This document shows positions 14,746 through 25,045 of a DNA stretch of 64,000 bases, piece by piece (position 1 is the stretch's first letter; each line of letters starts with the position of its first letter). This DNA is from Brevibacterium oceani. GTDB taxonomy: Bacteria; Actinomycetota; Actinomycetes; Actinomycetales; Brevibacteriaceae. A program made the translations under genes and the position numbers. The notes beneath the pieces are model-generated. The model saw nothing but the letters and a program-made list of their open reading frames with translations, did not search any database and was not told where the DNA came from. The stretch spans positions 482,121 to 546,120 of the forward strand of contig NZ_JABKDE010000004.1 of the NCBI RefSeq assembly GCF_013623835.1. The letters run 5' to 3'.

Positions 14746-15585
14746 ATGACCGAGAACCAGAACCCCGACCAGAGTCCCAACCCGAATCAGAACGCCGACC
14801 AGAACTCTGGCCAGAACCCGAATCAGCACCCTGACCAGAATGCCGGCCAAAATGCTGGCCAAAATGCCGGACGGAACGCTGACCAGAACCCCGGCGAGAC
14901 CGGCACCCGGAATTCCGACCGCGTCTCCCGGTCCGCGCCCGATCCACGCTCCGACGGCTCGGCAGGATCGCGGCCCTGGGTGAATCCTTATGGTGTGCCT
15001 GCCCAGACCGCACACTTCGGAAGTACCGCGGGCCCGCGTAAGCAGAAGCGCCGCGTCCCACTGGTCCCCGCGGTGCTGGCCGGTTCGGCACTGTTCGTCG
15101 TCGGCGGACTCGCCGGGGGAGCGATCGGTGCCTCGGCGGCTATCGCGTCGAACGATTCGGGGACGAGCCAGGGCCCCGGGGGCCAGAACGGGCCCGGCGG
15201 AATGGGCGGGCAACAGAACGGCGGGCAACAGGACGGCGGAGGCATGCCGGGCGGTCAGTCGGACGGCGGCGGCATGCCCGGTGGCCAATCCAACGGCATG
15301 CCGGGGAATCAGAACGGGTCCGGCTCGAACGGAAGCTCGTCGGACGGAAGCTCGTCGGACGGGACGAATTCGAACGGAGCCGGAACCGACGACACCGCAC
15401 AAGACGGCACCGGCTCGGACTCCGGCACAAACTCGGACACCGGCTCCGGCTCGGACTCCGACGGGTCGGATTCGACCGCAGACACCACCTCGGCGAGCAG
15501 CGGTGACACGACGGTCGACAACGTCGCAGTCACCCACTTCGAGCAGATCTTCACCGGATTCGCCGTCCTCAACCGGGACGAGTGA
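14746..15585 (+). CDS. Low-complexity single-pass membrane protein of unknown function
   Basis: I do not recognise a domain in this 279-aa product. The N-terminus (about residues 1-50) is Asn/Gln/Pro-rich with NAGQ-type repeats. One hydrophobic helix (VPLVPAVLAGSALFVVGGLAG and onward, about residues 105-137) follows a basic KQKRR stop, implying the N-terminus inside and the C-terminus outside. The outer part is Gly/Gln-rich, then Ser/Asp/Thr-rich, ending with about 30 more ordinary residues (NVAVTHFEQIF). The ATG at 14746 has AGAGGAG at 14734-14740. Its Ser/Thr-rich outer tail would suit a glycosylated surface protein, which is speculation from the neighbouring transferases. Confidence 0.7.
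   Translation: MTENQNPDQSPNPNQNADQNSGQNPNQHPDQNAGQNAGQNAGRNADQNPGETGTRNSDRVSRSAPDPRSDGSAGSRPWVNPYGVPAQTAHFGSTAGPRKQKRRVPLVPAVLAGSALFVVGGLAGGAIGASAAIASNDSGTSQGPGGQNGPGGMGGQQNGGQQDGGGMPGGQSDGGGMPGGQSNGMPGNQNGSGSNGSSSDGSSSDGTNSNGAGTDDTAQDGTGSDSGTNSDTGSGSDSDGSDSTADTTSASSGDTTVDNVAVTHFEQIFTGFAVLNRDE
15331..15360 (+). repeat. In-frame 15-bp tandem duplication
   Basis: GGAAGCTCGTCGGAC is repeated exactly (15331-15345, 15346-15360), adding one GSSSD unit to the outer tail of the low-complexity protein. A three-copy 12-base repeat encoding NAGQ lies near 14838-14872. Such units are prone to slip. Confidence 0.75.
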
Positions 15586-15673
15586 ACTTCCTGCACGCGG
15601 AAGGACCGCGGTGACGTGAGGTCGGTGCTGTTCCCACCAGATGGTCGCCGTCCTCACGTGCCTCGCGAATACG

Positions 15674-15707
15674 ACGATGCCCCCACCGCAATCGGTGGGG
15701 GCATCGT
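15674..15707. terminator. Bidirectional terminator between the membrane protein gene and katG
   Basis: A perfect 15-bp stem (15674-15688 with 15693-15707) closes on a CAAT loop between convergent genes. It probably serves both strands. Confidence 0.85.
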
Positions 15708-15769
15708 GCTGTGAACCTGTGGACCTGTGAACCCGAGAGCCTCTCAGCTCTCAGAGATCATCATGCGGT

Positions 15770-17977
15770 TCAGCGGTGGAGATCGAATCGATCGGCCTCG
15801 ACGACCTTGGTCCAGGCCTTGACGAAGTCGGCGACGAACTTCTCGCCGGCATCATCGGAGCCGTAGACCTCGGCGATGGCCCGCAGTTCGGAGTTCGCAC
15901 CGAAGAGCAGGTCGACGCGGCTGCCGGACCACAGCTTCTCACCCTCGGGGGAGAAGCACTCGTAGACGTTCGCCGTCTCCGAGTCACCAATCGGCTTCCA
16001 GATATTGCCGAGCTCGAGGAGGTTGACGAAGAAGTCGTTCGTCAGCTCGCCGGGACGGTCGGTGAACACGCCGAGGTCGGAGTCCTCGAAGTTCGCACCG
16101 AGCACGCGCAGACCGCCGATGAGGACGGTGAGCTCCGGAGGAGTGAGACCGAGCAGGCTGGCCTTGTCGAGCAGCAGGTATTCGGCCTTGAGCGGCAGAC
16201 CCTCGGTGAGGTAGTTGCGGAAACCGTCGTGAGTCGGCTCCAGGTAGTTGAACGACTCGACGTCGGTCTGCTCCTGGGTCGCGTCGCCGCGACCCGTGGA
16301 CACGGGCACGGTGATCGCGTGACCGGCGGCAGCCGCAGCGGTCTCGATGCCGACGGCACCGGCGATGGCGACCACATCGGCGAAGGAAGCACCGGTCGCC
16401 TCGGCGATGCCCTCGAGCACCGGAAGCACCTCGGCGAGCTTGGTCGGCTCATTGGCCTCCCAGCTGCGCTGCGGTTCGAGACGAAGGCGACCGCCGTTGA
16501 CGCCGCCGCGCATGTCGGAGACGCGGTGCGAGGACGCGGCCGCCCAGGTGGTCGAGACCAGCTGGGAGACGGTGAGCCCGGAGTCCCGGACCGCGGCCTT
16601 CACGGCGTCAAGCTGTGCATCGTCGAGCTGGGTGCCGGCCGGGACCGGATCCTGCCAGATGAGCTCCTCGGTGGGAACCTCGGGGCCGAGGTAGCGGGTG
16701 GCCGGTCCCATGTCACGGTGGGTGAGCTTGAACCACGCACGAGCGAAGGCGTCTTCGAAGGCCTTCTGATCGTCCTTGAACTTCCGGGAGATCTTCTCGT
16801 AGATCGGGTCGAAGCGCAGGGACAGGTCGGTGGTGAGCATGCGCGGCTCGCGGCGTCCGTCGCCCTGGGCCATCGGCACCATGTCGTCGCCGCCGCCGTC
16901 CTTCGGACGCCATTGCAGGTGTCCGCCTTCATTCTCGAAGACCTCCCACTCGTAGGCGAAGAGGATGTGGAAGAACTCGTTGTCCCACCGGGTCGGGTGA
17001 TAGGTCCAGGTGACCTCGATGCCCGAACCGATCGAGTCATTGCCCTGTCCGGTGCCGAAGTCGGACTTCCAGCCGAGCCCCTGCTCCTCGAGCGGTGCGG
17101 CCTCGGGATCGGAGCCCTTGTGCGATTCGGGTCCGGCGCCGTGGGTCTTGCCGAAGGTGTGTCCGCCGGCGATGAGGGCGACGGTCTCCTCGTCGTTCAT
17201 CGCCATCCGACCGAAGGTCTCGCGGATGTCGATCGCGGCCTTGAGCGGGTCCGGCTCGCCCTCGGGGCCCTCCGGGTTGACGTAGATGAGTCCCATGGTC
17301 GTCGCGGCCAGCGGCTTCTGCAGCTCGCGGTTGCCGACGTAGCGCTTGTCGGTGCCGAGCCATTCGGTCTCCGAGCCCCAGTACACGTCATTGTCGGGCT
17401 CCCAGACGTCCTTGCGTCCGCCGGCGAAGCCGAAGGTCTTGAAGCCCATCGATTCGAGGGCGACGTTTCCGGCGAGGATGAAGAGGTCGGCCCAGGAGAT
17501 CTTCTTGCCGTACTTCTTCTTCACCGGCCACAGCAGACGGCGGGCCTTGTCGAGCGAGACGTTGTCCGGCCAGGAGTTCAGCGGAGCGAAGCGCTGCTGC
17601 CCCTCACCGCCGCCGCCGCGACCGTCCTGCACGCGGTACGTGCCGGCCGAGTGCCAGGCCATGCGGATCATGAAGGGGCCGTAGTGCCCGAAATCCGCCG
17701 ACCACCAGTCGGAGTTGGTCTTCTGCAGCTCTTCGATGTCGGCCTTGAGCTGGTAGTAGTCGAGGCTGTTGAATTCGGCGTCGTAGTCGAATTCGGGATC
17801 CATGGGATCGCGCGCCGGCTGACCCTTCGCGAGGATCTTGAGGTTGAGACGGTTGGGCCACCACTGGGCGTTGGAATCGCCCTGGGTGGGGTTGACCAGG
17901 TTGTCCGAGTCCGAAGCCTGCGTCGGCTCCGAGCTCGTGTGGACGACTGGGCAGCCGCCGGTGGTCGTGTCGGTCAT
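15770..17977 (-). CDS. katG: Catalase-peroxidase KatG
   Basis: Bifunctional haem catalase-peroxidase (735 aa) that removes hydrogen peroxide in the cytoplasm. The distal haem-side triad is R105, W108 and H109 in [13 protein letters not shown]. The proximal histidine is in [13 protein letters not shown]. The tyrosine and methionine that normally crosslink to W108 lie in YVNPEGPEG and RMAMNDE. Two-domain length matches the family. GAAAGGA precedes the ATG. It lies 121 bases downstream of a Fur-type regulator, the furA-katG arrangement known from mycobacteria and streptomycetes, where the regulator represses both genes. Confidence 0.98.
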   Translation of the reverse strand: MTDTTTGGCPVVHTSSEPTQASDSDNLVNPTQGDSNAQWWPNRLNLKILAKGQPARDPMDPEFDYDAEFNSLDYYQLKADIEELQKTNSDWWSADFGHYGPFMIRMAWHSAGTYRVQDGRGGGGEGQQRFAPLNSWPDNVSLDKARRLLWPVKKKYGKKISWADLFILAGNVALESMGFKTFGFAGGRKDVWEPDNDVYWGSETEWLGTDKRYVGNRELQKPLAATTMGLIYVNPEGPEGEPDPLKAAIDIRETFGRMAMNDEETVALIAGGHTFGKTHGAGPESHKGSDPEAAPLEEQGLGWKSDFGTGQGNDSIGSGIEVTWTYHPTRWDNEFFHILFAYEWEVFENEGGHLQWRPKDGGGDDMVPMAQGDGRREPRMLTTDLSLRFDPIYEKISRKFKDDQKAFEDAFARAWFKLTHRDMGPATRYLGPEVPTEELIWQDPVPAGTQLDDAQLDAVKAAVRDSGLTVSQLVSTTWAAASSHRVSDMRGGVNGGRLRLEPQRSWEANEPTKLAEVLPVLEGIAEATGASFADVVAIAGAVGIETAAAAAGHAITVPVSTGRGDATQEQTDVESFNYLEPTHDGFRNYLTEGLPLKAEYLLLDKASLLGLTPPELTVLIGGLRVLGANFEDSDLGVFTDRPGELTNDFFVNLLELGNIWKPIGDSETANVYECFSPEGEKLWSGSRVDLLFGANSELRAIAEVYGSDDAGEKFVADFVKAWTKVVEADRFDLHR

Positions 17978-18098
17978 CGTGTTCCTTTCACAGTCGGGTC
18001 GACTTCAGTGACCCGTTTGACGACGAAGGCTGACCTCGCAGAGAGGACACAGGTGTCTCACCGCGAGGAGAGGGATGGGCATGAACGAAGCACTGGTC

Positions 18099-18575
18099 TC
18101 ACACGGACGAGGCAAGGCGGTCGGTGTCCGCTGCGGAACCGGAGTCCGCGCAGTCGGGGCACAGGCCCCAGAAGGTCACCTCGGCCGCCTCGACGCGGAA
18201 GCCGGCATCATGAGAGGGAACCAGACACGGTGCGTGCCCGACCGTGCAGTCGACATCGACGATGAGACCGCAGGACCGACAGACGAGGTGGTGATGGTTG
18301 TCCCCGATTCGCCGCTCATACCGGGCCACCGAGCCCGACGGCTGGATGCAGCGCAGCAGCCCGACCTCGGTGAGAGTGTGGAGCGAGTCGTAGACGGCCT
18401 GATGAGAGACCGTCGGCAACGACCCGCGGACGGAGCGGATGACGGACTCGGTGTCCGCGTGAGGATGATCCCGCACGGCCTCGAGCACGGCAACCCGCTG
18501 TTTCGTCACACGCAGAGAGGTCTGCCGCAGGGCTGCGGCAGGATCCTCTGCATGTCCATGATTCGTCCCGTTCAC
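18099..18575 (-). CDS. furA: Fur-family regulator of katG (FurA/PerR-like)
   Basis: Metal-dependent repressor (158 aa) that most likely senses peroxide or iron and controls katG. The N-terminal winged helix carries RVTKQRVAVLEAV and SHQAVYDSLHTL. The metal region includes HHHLVCRSCG (C99, C102) and CPDC (C139, C142), the structural zinc cysteines. The GTG at 18575 has no separated ribosome site (only AAGGT directly before it). This fits a leaderless mRNA of the kind reported for actinobacterial furA genes. The C-terminal tail is Ser/Ala/Asp-rich. Confidence 0.93.
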   Translation of the reverse strand: MNGTNHGHAEDPAAALRQTSLRVTKQRVAVLEAVRDHPHADTESVIRSVRGSLPTVSHQAVYDSLHTLTEVGLLRCIQPSGSVARYERRIGDNHHHLVCRSCGLIVDVDCTVGHAPCLVPSHDAGFRVEAAEVTFWGLCPDCADSGSAADTDRLASSV

Positions 18576-18620
18576 ACCTTAAGGATGCCTGCTTCTTTTG
18601 AATCAGTCAAGGAAAGAGCG

Positions 18621-18740
18621 ATGACCTCCGCCGAGGCGGCCCCCGGGGTGGGTGCGGCCAAGTTCGCCCAGGTGATCGCCGAGGTGGAATCCGCTGCGGA
18701 CCGCGAGGGCGGGCGTGTGTTCGGTCGAGCGTGTGGGTGA
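18621..18740 (+). CDS. Possible 39-aa small protein, divergent from furA
   Basis: An ATG at 18621 follows a good ribosome site (AAGGAAAGAG, 18609-18618). It opens 39 codons with mostly G/C third positions, ending at TGA 18738-18740. The product starts MTSAEAAPGVGAAKFAQVIA and has no motif I recognise. It could be a real small protein, the remnant of a longer gene, or chance in GC-rich DNA. Confidence is low. Confidence 0.3.
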   Translation: MTSAEAAPGVGAAKFAQVIAEVESAADREGGRVFGRACG

Positions 18741-18776
18741 GTGCGCTCGATGGGGTAGGGTTGTTCGCCGGCGATT

Positions 18777-18806
18777 TTGACCAGACGCGCGCAAGAGAGA
18801 TATTCT
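18777..18806 (+). promoter_or_regulatory. Candidate str-operon promoter
   Basis: TTGACC (18777-18782) and TATTCT (18801-18806) are separated by 18 bases, close to the sigma-70/HrdB consensus and the best match between furA and rpsL. Confidence 0.55.
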
Positions 18807-19098
18807 GTTAAGCGACTGATTGTGTTATCTGCGTCGTCGGATGATCCTGCCGGGCATTCTGTGAAGCTCGGACCCCTGTGAGAATTTGACGATGCGGGCC
18901 GCCGGAAAATCGGCTCTGTCGGGACGTGTCCACGCGACACACCCGAGCGCAGGGTATGAGAGACCGCGCGGTTACTGGCATCGGGAGCCGAGCTTCACCC
19001 GATGTTCAGTCGGATATGTCCCACGGTTCACAGACGCGACCACGGTCGTGGCCGGAATTGGGAATTAGGTCTATCGAGAAGCAAATGGAGAACGCTTA

Positions 19099-19473
19099 GT
19101 GCCGACAATCCAGCAGCTCGTCCGCAAGGGACGGCATGTGAAATCAGCAGGATCCGACGCTCCTGCCCTCAAGGGCAGCCCGCAGCGTCGCGGAGTGTGC
19201 ACCCGTGTGTACACCACTACCCCCAAGAAGCCGAACTCGGCTCTTCGCAAGGTCGCTCGTGTCAAGCTTTCGAGCCAGATCGAGGTGACCGCCTACATCC
19301 CGGGCGAGGGACACAACCTGCAGGAGCACTCGATCGTGCTCGTGCGCGGTGGCCGCGTCAAGGATCTGCCCGGTGTTCGCTACCGGATCGTCCGCGGTTC
19401 GCTCGACACCCAGGGCGTCAAGGGCCGTCAGCAGGCCCGCAGCAAGTACGGTGCGAAGAGGGAGAAGAAGTAA
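19099..19473 (+). CDS. rpsL: 30S ribosomal protein S12
   Basis: S12 (124 aa), part of the decoding centre. The streptomycin-determining lysines are wild type: K43 in TTPKKPNS and K88 in [13 protein letters not shown] start follows GGAGAACGC. It is first in the str operon rpsL-rpsG-fusA-tuf. Confidence 0.98.
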   Translation: MPTIQQLVRKGRHVKSAGSDAPALKGSPQRRGVCTRVYTTTPKKPNSALRKVARVKLSSQIEVTAYIPGEGHNLQEHSIVLVRGGRVKDLPGVRYRIVRGSLDTQGVKGRQQARSKYGAKREKK

Positions 19474-19943
19474 TGCCACGCAAAGGTCCTGCACCCAAGC
19501 GACCGATCGTCGTTGACCCGGTCTTCAGCTCACCGCTCGTCACGCAGCTGATCAACAAGATCCTGCTCGACGGCAAGCGCTCGACCGCAGAGCGGATCGT
19601 CTACGGTGCCCTCGAAGGCACCCGCGAGAAGAACGGCAACGACCCCGTTGTCAACCTGAAGAAGGCTCTCGACAACATTCGTCCGTCCCTCGAGGTCCGC
19701 TCCCGCCGCGTCGGCGGAGCGACCTACCAGGTGCCGGTGGATGTTCGCCCGACTCGTTCGACCACCCTGGCCCTCCGCTGGCTGGTGGGCTACGCCCGTC
19801 AGCGTCGTGAGAAGACCATGACCGAACGACTCATGAATGAGATCCTCGATGCCGGCAACGGCCTCGGCGCCGCAGTCAAGCGCCGCGAGGACACTCACAA
19901 GATGGCCGAGTCCAACAAGGCCTTCGCCCACTACCGCTGGTAA
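19473..19943 (+). CDS. rpsG: 30S ribosomal protein S7
   Basis: S7 (156 aa) nucleates assembly of the 30S head by binding the 3' major domain of 16S rRNA. It begins [11 protein letters not shown] and ends KAFAHYRW, both typical. Its ATG shares one base with the rpsL stop (TAATG), so translation is coupled. The open frame extends far upstream but only this start fits the family. Confidence 0.98.
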   Translation: MPRKGPAPKRPIVVDPVFSSPLVTQLINKILLDGKRSTAERIVYGALEGTREKNGNDPVVNLKKALDNIRPSLEVRSRRVGGATYQVPVDVRPTRSTTLALRWLVGYARQRREKTMTERLMNEILDAGNGLGAAVKRREDTHKMAESNKAFAHYRW

Positions 19944-20042
19944 TCGTCTTCCCTGCTGTTCGGTCGGCGGACATCGTCCGCGACATCTGCCGGCCGGCAG
20001 TTTGGGGGAGTCGATCAGATCATCGATTGAGAGAGAGACACC

Positions 20043-22148
20043 GTGGCACTTGACGTGCTCACCGACCTGAACAAGGTCCGCAACATCGGCATCATGGCCC
20101 ATATCGATGCCGGTAAGACCACTACGACCGAACGCATCCTCTTCTACACCGGTGTGAACTACAAGATGGGCGAGACCCACGACGGCGCCGGCACGATGGA
20201 CTGGATGGACCAGGAGAAGGAACGCGGCATCACGATCACGTCGGCCGCGACGACCTGCTACTGGCACGACAACCAGATCAACATCATCGACACCCCCGGC
20301 CACGTCGACTTCACCGTCGAGGTCGAGCGCTCGCTGCGCGTCCTCGACGGCGCCGTCGCAGTGTTCGACGGCAAGGAGGGCGTGGAGCCGCAGTCGGAGA
20401 CGGTCTGGCGTCAGGCCGACAAGTACGACGTCCCGCGCGTCTGCTTCGTCAACAAGATGGACAAGCTCGGTGCTGACTTCTACTTCACCGTGCAGACCAT
20501 CAAGGACCGCCTCGGTGCCAAGCCGCTGGTCATCCAGCTGCCGATCGGCGCTGAGAGCGAATTCGCCGGTGTCGTCGACCTGCTCGAGATGAAGGCCTAC
20601 ACCTGGCCCGACGAGTCGAAGATGGGTCAGGACATGACCGAGGTCGAGATCCCCGCGGATCTGCAGGCCAAGGCCGAAGAGTACCGTGCGCAGCTCGTCG
20701 AAGACGTCGCCGAGAGCACGGAGGCGCTCATGGAGAAGTACCTCGACGGCGAAGAGCTCACGGTGGCCGAGATCAAGTCGGGCATCCGCGAACTCGTCAT
20801 CAAGTCCGAGGCCTTCCCGGTGATGTGCGGTTCCGCGTACAAGAACAAGGGCGTCCAGCCCATGCTCGACGCGGTCATCGACTACCTGCCCTCGCCGCTC
20901 GACGTTCCCCCGATGATCGGGCACAACCCGAGCAACGAGGAAGAGGAGCTCACCCGCAAGCCTGCCAAGGACGAGCCGTTCTCGGCTCTCGCGTTCAAGG
21001 TCGCATCGCACCCGTTCTTCGGTGCGCTCACCTACGTGCGTGTCTACTCCGGCCAGGTCAAGTCCGGTGAGCAGGTGCTCAACACCACCTCGGGCAAGAA
21101 GGAACGCGTCGGCAAGCTCTTCCAGATGCACTCCAACAAGGAGAACCCGGTGGAAGAGGCCTTCGCCGGCCACATCTACGCCTTCATCGGTCTCAAGGAC
21201 ACCACCACCGGTGACACCCTCTGCGATCCTGCCAACCCGATTGCGCTGGAATCGATGACCTTCCCGGAGCCTGTGATCTCCGTGGCCATCGAGCCGAAGA
21301 CGAAGAGCGACCAGGAGAAGCTGTCCTCGGCCATCCAGAAGTTCGTCAAGGAGGACCCGACCTACCAGGTCGAGCTCGACGCGGAGACCGGTCAGACCGT
21401 CATCCGCGGCATGGGCGAACTCCACCTCGACATCCTCGTCGACCGCATGCGTCGCGAGTTCAAGGTCGAGGCGAACGTGGGCAAGCCGCAGGTTGCCTAC
21501 CGCGAGACCATTCGCCGCACTGTCGAGAAGTACGACTACACCCACAAGAAGCAGACGGGTGGATCGGGACAGTTCGCGAAGGTCCAGGTCACCTTCGAAC
21601 CCCTCGAGGTCGAAGGCGATACGATTTATGAGTTCGAGAATGCCATCACCGGCGGACGCGTTCCGCGCGAGTACATTCCGAGCGTCGACGCCGGCATCCA
21701 GGACGCCATGCAGCTCGGTGTCCTCGCCGGCTACCCGCTGGTCGGCATCAAGGCCACACTGGTCGACGGTGCCTACCACGATGTCGACTCTTCGGAGATG
21801 GCATTCAAGATCGCCGGATCGATGGTCCTCAAGGAGGCCGTCAGGAAGGCGAACCCGGTTCTTCTCGAACCGGTCATGGACGTCGAGGTGCGCACCCCTG
21901 AGGAATACATGGGTGACGTCATCGGCGACCTGAATTCCCGGCGTGGCCAGATTCAGTCGATGGACGATGCTTCCGGTGTGAAGGTCGTCAAGGCTGTGGT
22001 CCCGCTGTCGGAGATGTTCGGTTACATCGGTGATCTGCGGTCGAAGACCCAGGGCCGTGCGGTGTACTCGATGACTTTCTCCAGCTATGCGGAGGTCCCG
22101 AAGGCTGTTGCCGAGGAGATCATCCAGAAGGTGCGCGGCGGAGAGTAA
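20043..22148 (+). CDS. fusA: Translation elongation factor G
   Basis: EF-G (701 aa), the GTPase that drives translocation. The P-loop [16 protein letters not shown], the switch/G3 DTPGHVDF and the G4 NKMDKLGAD are present, followed by domains II-V, with the domain IV motif [14 protein letters not shown] start at 20043 has GAGAGAG upstream. It lies 99 bases after rpsG. Confidence 0.99.
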   Translation: MALDVLTDLNKVRNIGIMAHIDAGKTTTTERILFYTGVNYKMGETHDGAGTMDWMDQEKERGITITSAATTCYWHDNQINIIDTPGHVDFTVEVERSLRVLDGAVAVFDGKEGVEPQSETVWRQADKYDVPRVCFVNKMDKLGADFYFTVQTIKDRLGAKPLVIQLPIGAESEFAGVVDLLEMKAYTWPDESKMGQDMTEVEIPADLQAKAEEYRAQLVEDVAESTEALMEKYLDGEELTVAEIKSGIRELVIKSEAFPVMCGSAYKNKGVQPMLDAVIDYLPSPLDVPPMIGHNPSNEEEELTRKPAKDEPFSALAFKVASHPFFGALTYVRVYSGQVKSGEQVLNTTSGKKERVGKLFQMHSNKENPVEEAFAGHIYAFIGLKDTTTGDTLCDPANPIALESMTFPEPVISVAIEPKTKSDQEKLSSAIQKFVKEDPTYQVELDAETGQTVIRGMGELHLDILVDRMRREFKVEANVGKPQVAYRETIRRTVEKYDYTHKKQTGGSGQFAKVQVTFEPLEVEGDTIYEFENAITGGRVPREYIPSVDAGIQDAMQLGVLAGYPLVGIKATLVDGAYHDVDSSEMAFKIAGSMVLKEAVRKANPVLLEPVMDVEVRTPEEYMGDVIGDLNSRRGQIQSMDDASGVKVVKAVVPLSEMFGYIGDLRSKTQGRAVYSMTFSSYAEVPKAVAEEIIQKVRGGE

Positions 22149-22219
22149 TCTCCGGAATCCGGTCGCCCCGGTGATCAAGAACATGTTCACCGGAATGAAA
22201 GATAACCAACAGAAGGTCT

Positions 22220-22240
22220 AAGATATGTACCGCATATCTT
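22220..22240. promoter_or_regulatory. A/T-rich hairpin between fusA and tuf
   Basis: AAGATATG (22220-22227) pairs with CATATCTT (22233-22240) around a 5-base loop and runs into TTG. It lies 25 bases before tuf. It could be an mRNA processing or attenuation element. It is a much more A/T-rich stem than the other hairpins here. Confidence 0.45.
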
Positions 22241-22264
22241 TTGACAACCACGAGGAGGAACCCA

Positions 22265-23458
<1,194 letters not shown>

Positions 23459-23480
23459 TCTGACTCACTGAGTACCAGAA

Positions 23481-23517
23481 CCGAGGGCCGCAATCCTTTC
23501 GAGGGTTGCGGCCCTCG
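23481..23517 (+). terminator. tuf terminator
   Basis: A stem of about 16 bp (from CCGAGGGCCGCAA at 23481-23493 to TTGCGGCCCTCGG at 23505-23517, plus inner wobble pairs) ends in TGTATTT, 22 bases after the tuf stop. Confidence 0.85.
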
Positions 23518-23572
23518 GTGTATTTCGGGGAGGTGCCCGCCCGGAGGTATGCCTGCCGGAGGCTGGCGCGCC

Positions 23573-23638
23573 CACTGTCTATTGAAAATGCACGCGGGGT
23601 GATGAAAATCAGCACGCGTGCATTTTCAATAGACAGTG
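23573..23638. repeat. Long perfect inverted repeat downstream of tuf
   Basis: Two exact 24-base arms (23573-23596 and 23615-23638) surround an 18-base loop. The arms are A/T-richer than the genome and include CTATTGAAAATGCA. It follows the ordinary tuf terminator, so termination alone does not explain it. Confidence 0.8.
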
Positions 23639-23783
23639 ACATGAGAATCAGGGGAGGTGTGCCGCGCGATGTCCGGGGGAGTGGCGCCTGCGCGTGGGTC
23701 TGAGAGATCGCTCACAGGAGACAGTCCTGGAATTGCGCGCGTGAAGTGCTATATGACAAGATGGTGAAGTTGCGTTTTGGGCG

Positions 23784-23811
23784 TTGACCCCTGCACTGCG
23801 GTAGCGATACC
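23784..23811 (+). promoter_or_regulatory. Candidate S10-operon promoter
   Basis: TTGACC (23784-23789) and GATACC (23806-23811) with 16-base spacing. The -10 is imperfect. A leader of about 230 bases would follow. Confidence 0.4.
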
Positions 23812-24045
23812 GCGAACAGCCCGGAACACTATCGGATCGATGAATCTGCATCAAGCGGGTTCGGACCGAGCAGCCAATGAGTAGAAGCGCCGTCGGCGTT
23901 CAGGTGAGAAGTGAGAATTTCTCCGCCAGGATCAGCCGACACGCCCGACCTCGGGGGTCGGTCATGGTCAGCCGGCACAGACCGCAGACATCCCAGATGC
24001 CCTGCAGGTTGATGGCCGGAAGTTACTGAAGAAAGAGACGACGCC

Positions 24046-24354
24046 ATGGCGGGACAGAAGATCCGCATCCGGCTCAAGTCGTACGACCACGCTGTGATCG
24101 ACAGTGCCGCACGCAAGATCGTGGACACCGTCACTCGCGCTGGCGCGACTGTTGTGGGCCCCGTGCCGTTGCCGACGGAGAAGAACGTGTACTGCGTCAT
24201 CCGTTCGCCGCACAAGTACAAAGACAGCCGTGAGCATTTCGAAATGCGCACGCACAAGCGTCTGATCGACATCGTCGATCCGACGCCGAAGGCCGTCGAT
24301 TCGCTCATGCGACTCGACCTCGCCGACGACGTCAACATCGAGATCAAGCTCTAA
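24046..24354 (+). CDS. rpsJ: 30S ribosomal protein S10
   Basis: S10 (102 aa), a 30S head protein that also forms part of NusB/NusE antitermination complexes. It begins [15 protein letters not shown] and contains the conserved loop [30 protein letters not shown] precedes the ATG. First gene of the S10 operon. Confidence 0.98.
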   Translation: MAGQKIRIRLKSYDHAVIDSAARKIVDTVTRAGATVVGPVPLPTEKNVYCVIRSPHKYKDSREHFEMRTHKRLIDIVDPTPKAVDSLMRLDLADDVNIEIKL

Positions 24355-24365
24355 GGGAGGCAGCA

Positions 24366-25040
24366 ATGGCGAACACTCGTTCATCCGCTCTCCCGACCAC
24401 CCGCAAGGTCAAGGGCCTTCTGGGAACCAAGCTGGGCATGACCCAGGTCTGGGATGAGCAGAACAACCTCGTGCCGGTGACCGTTGTGGCCACCGGAAAC
24501 AATGTCGTCACGCAGATCCGCAACGAGGAAACCGATGGTTACCCCGCTGTGCAGATCGCGTTCGGCGAGATCGATCCTCGCAAGGTCAACAAGCCGACCG
24601 CAGGCCACTTCGAGAAGGCCGGCGTGACCCCGCGCCGTCACCTCGTCGAGCTGCGCACTGCAGACGCTGCTGACTACGCGCTCGGCCAGGAACTCGGAGT
24701 CGACACGTTCGACGCCGGAATCAAGGTCGATGTGACCGCGAAGACCAAGGGTAAGGGAACCGCGGGTGTTATGAAGCGTCACGGCTTCTCCGGTGTCGGT
24801 GCCTCCCACGGTCAGCACCGCAACCACCGCAAGCCAGGGTCGATCGGCGGAGCCGCGACCCCGGGCCGCGTGTTCAAGGGCATGCGCATGGCCGGCCGTA
24901 TGGGCGCTGTCAAGCACACGACCCAGAACCTCACGATCCACGCCGTGGACAGCGAGAACAACTTCCTGCTCATCAAGGGCGCCGTTCCCGGCCCCAAGGG
25001 TGGAGTCGTCCTCGTTCGCTCGGCCGTGAAGGAGGCCTGA
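24366..25040 (+). CDS. rplC: 50S ribosomal protein L3
   Basis: L3 (224 aa), an early 50S assembly protein reaching towards the peptidyl-transferase centre. It starts after GGGAGGC. The core [14 protein letters not shown] and the loop segment [15 protein letters not shown] are present. A short Ser/Thr-rich N-terminal extension precedes the core. It lies 11 bases after rpsJ. Confidence 0.98.
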   Translation: MANTRSSALPTTRKVKGLLGTKLGMTQVWDEQNNLVPVTVVATGNNVVTQIRNEETDGYPAVQIAFGEIDPRKVNKPTAGHFEKAGVTPRRHLVELRTADAADYALGQELGVDTFDAGIKVDVTAKTKGKGTAGVMKRHGFSGVGASHGQHRNHRKPGSIGGAATPGRVFKGMRMAGRMGAVKHTTQNLTIHAVDSENNFLLIKGAVPGPKGGVVLVRSAVKEA

Positions 25041-25045
25041 ACGAA

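Larger units (their letters stand above)
18576..19098. other. 523-base region between furA and rpsL
   Basis: Holds the divergent start signals of furA-katG (minus) and the str operon (plus). A promoter candidate lies at 18777-18806 and a possible 39-codon reading frame at 18621. From 18810 to 19075 I see no gene. This stretch would be an untranslated str-operon leader of about 290 bases. Confidence 0.6.
23459..24045. other. 587-base region between tuf and rpsJ
   Basis: Contains the tuf terminator (23481-23517), a long inverted repeat (23573-23638) and a promoter candidate (23784-23811). An untranslated leader of about 230 bases before rpsJ follows. I find no convincing gene. The leader might carry S10-operon autoregulation, but no E. 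coli-like L4 target structure is evident. Confidence 0.6.

Noticed and set aside
14838..14872. CRISPR-like short repeats
   Set aside because: Units are 12 bases, directly adjacent and in frame within a gene. There are no spacers and no cas genes.
15776..18265. An 829-codon plus-strand open frame across katG and furA
   Set aside because: It covers two well-supported minus-strand genes and their gap, and shows only mirror composition.
19530..22190. An 886-codon minus-strand open frame across rpsG and fusA
   Set aside because: Antisense to two certain genes, with composition typical of a shadow frame.
23639..24045. Small leader-peptide genes in the rpsJ leader (e.g. ATG 23829, 14 codons)
   Set aside because: No ribosome site and no amino-acid run that would fit attenuation.
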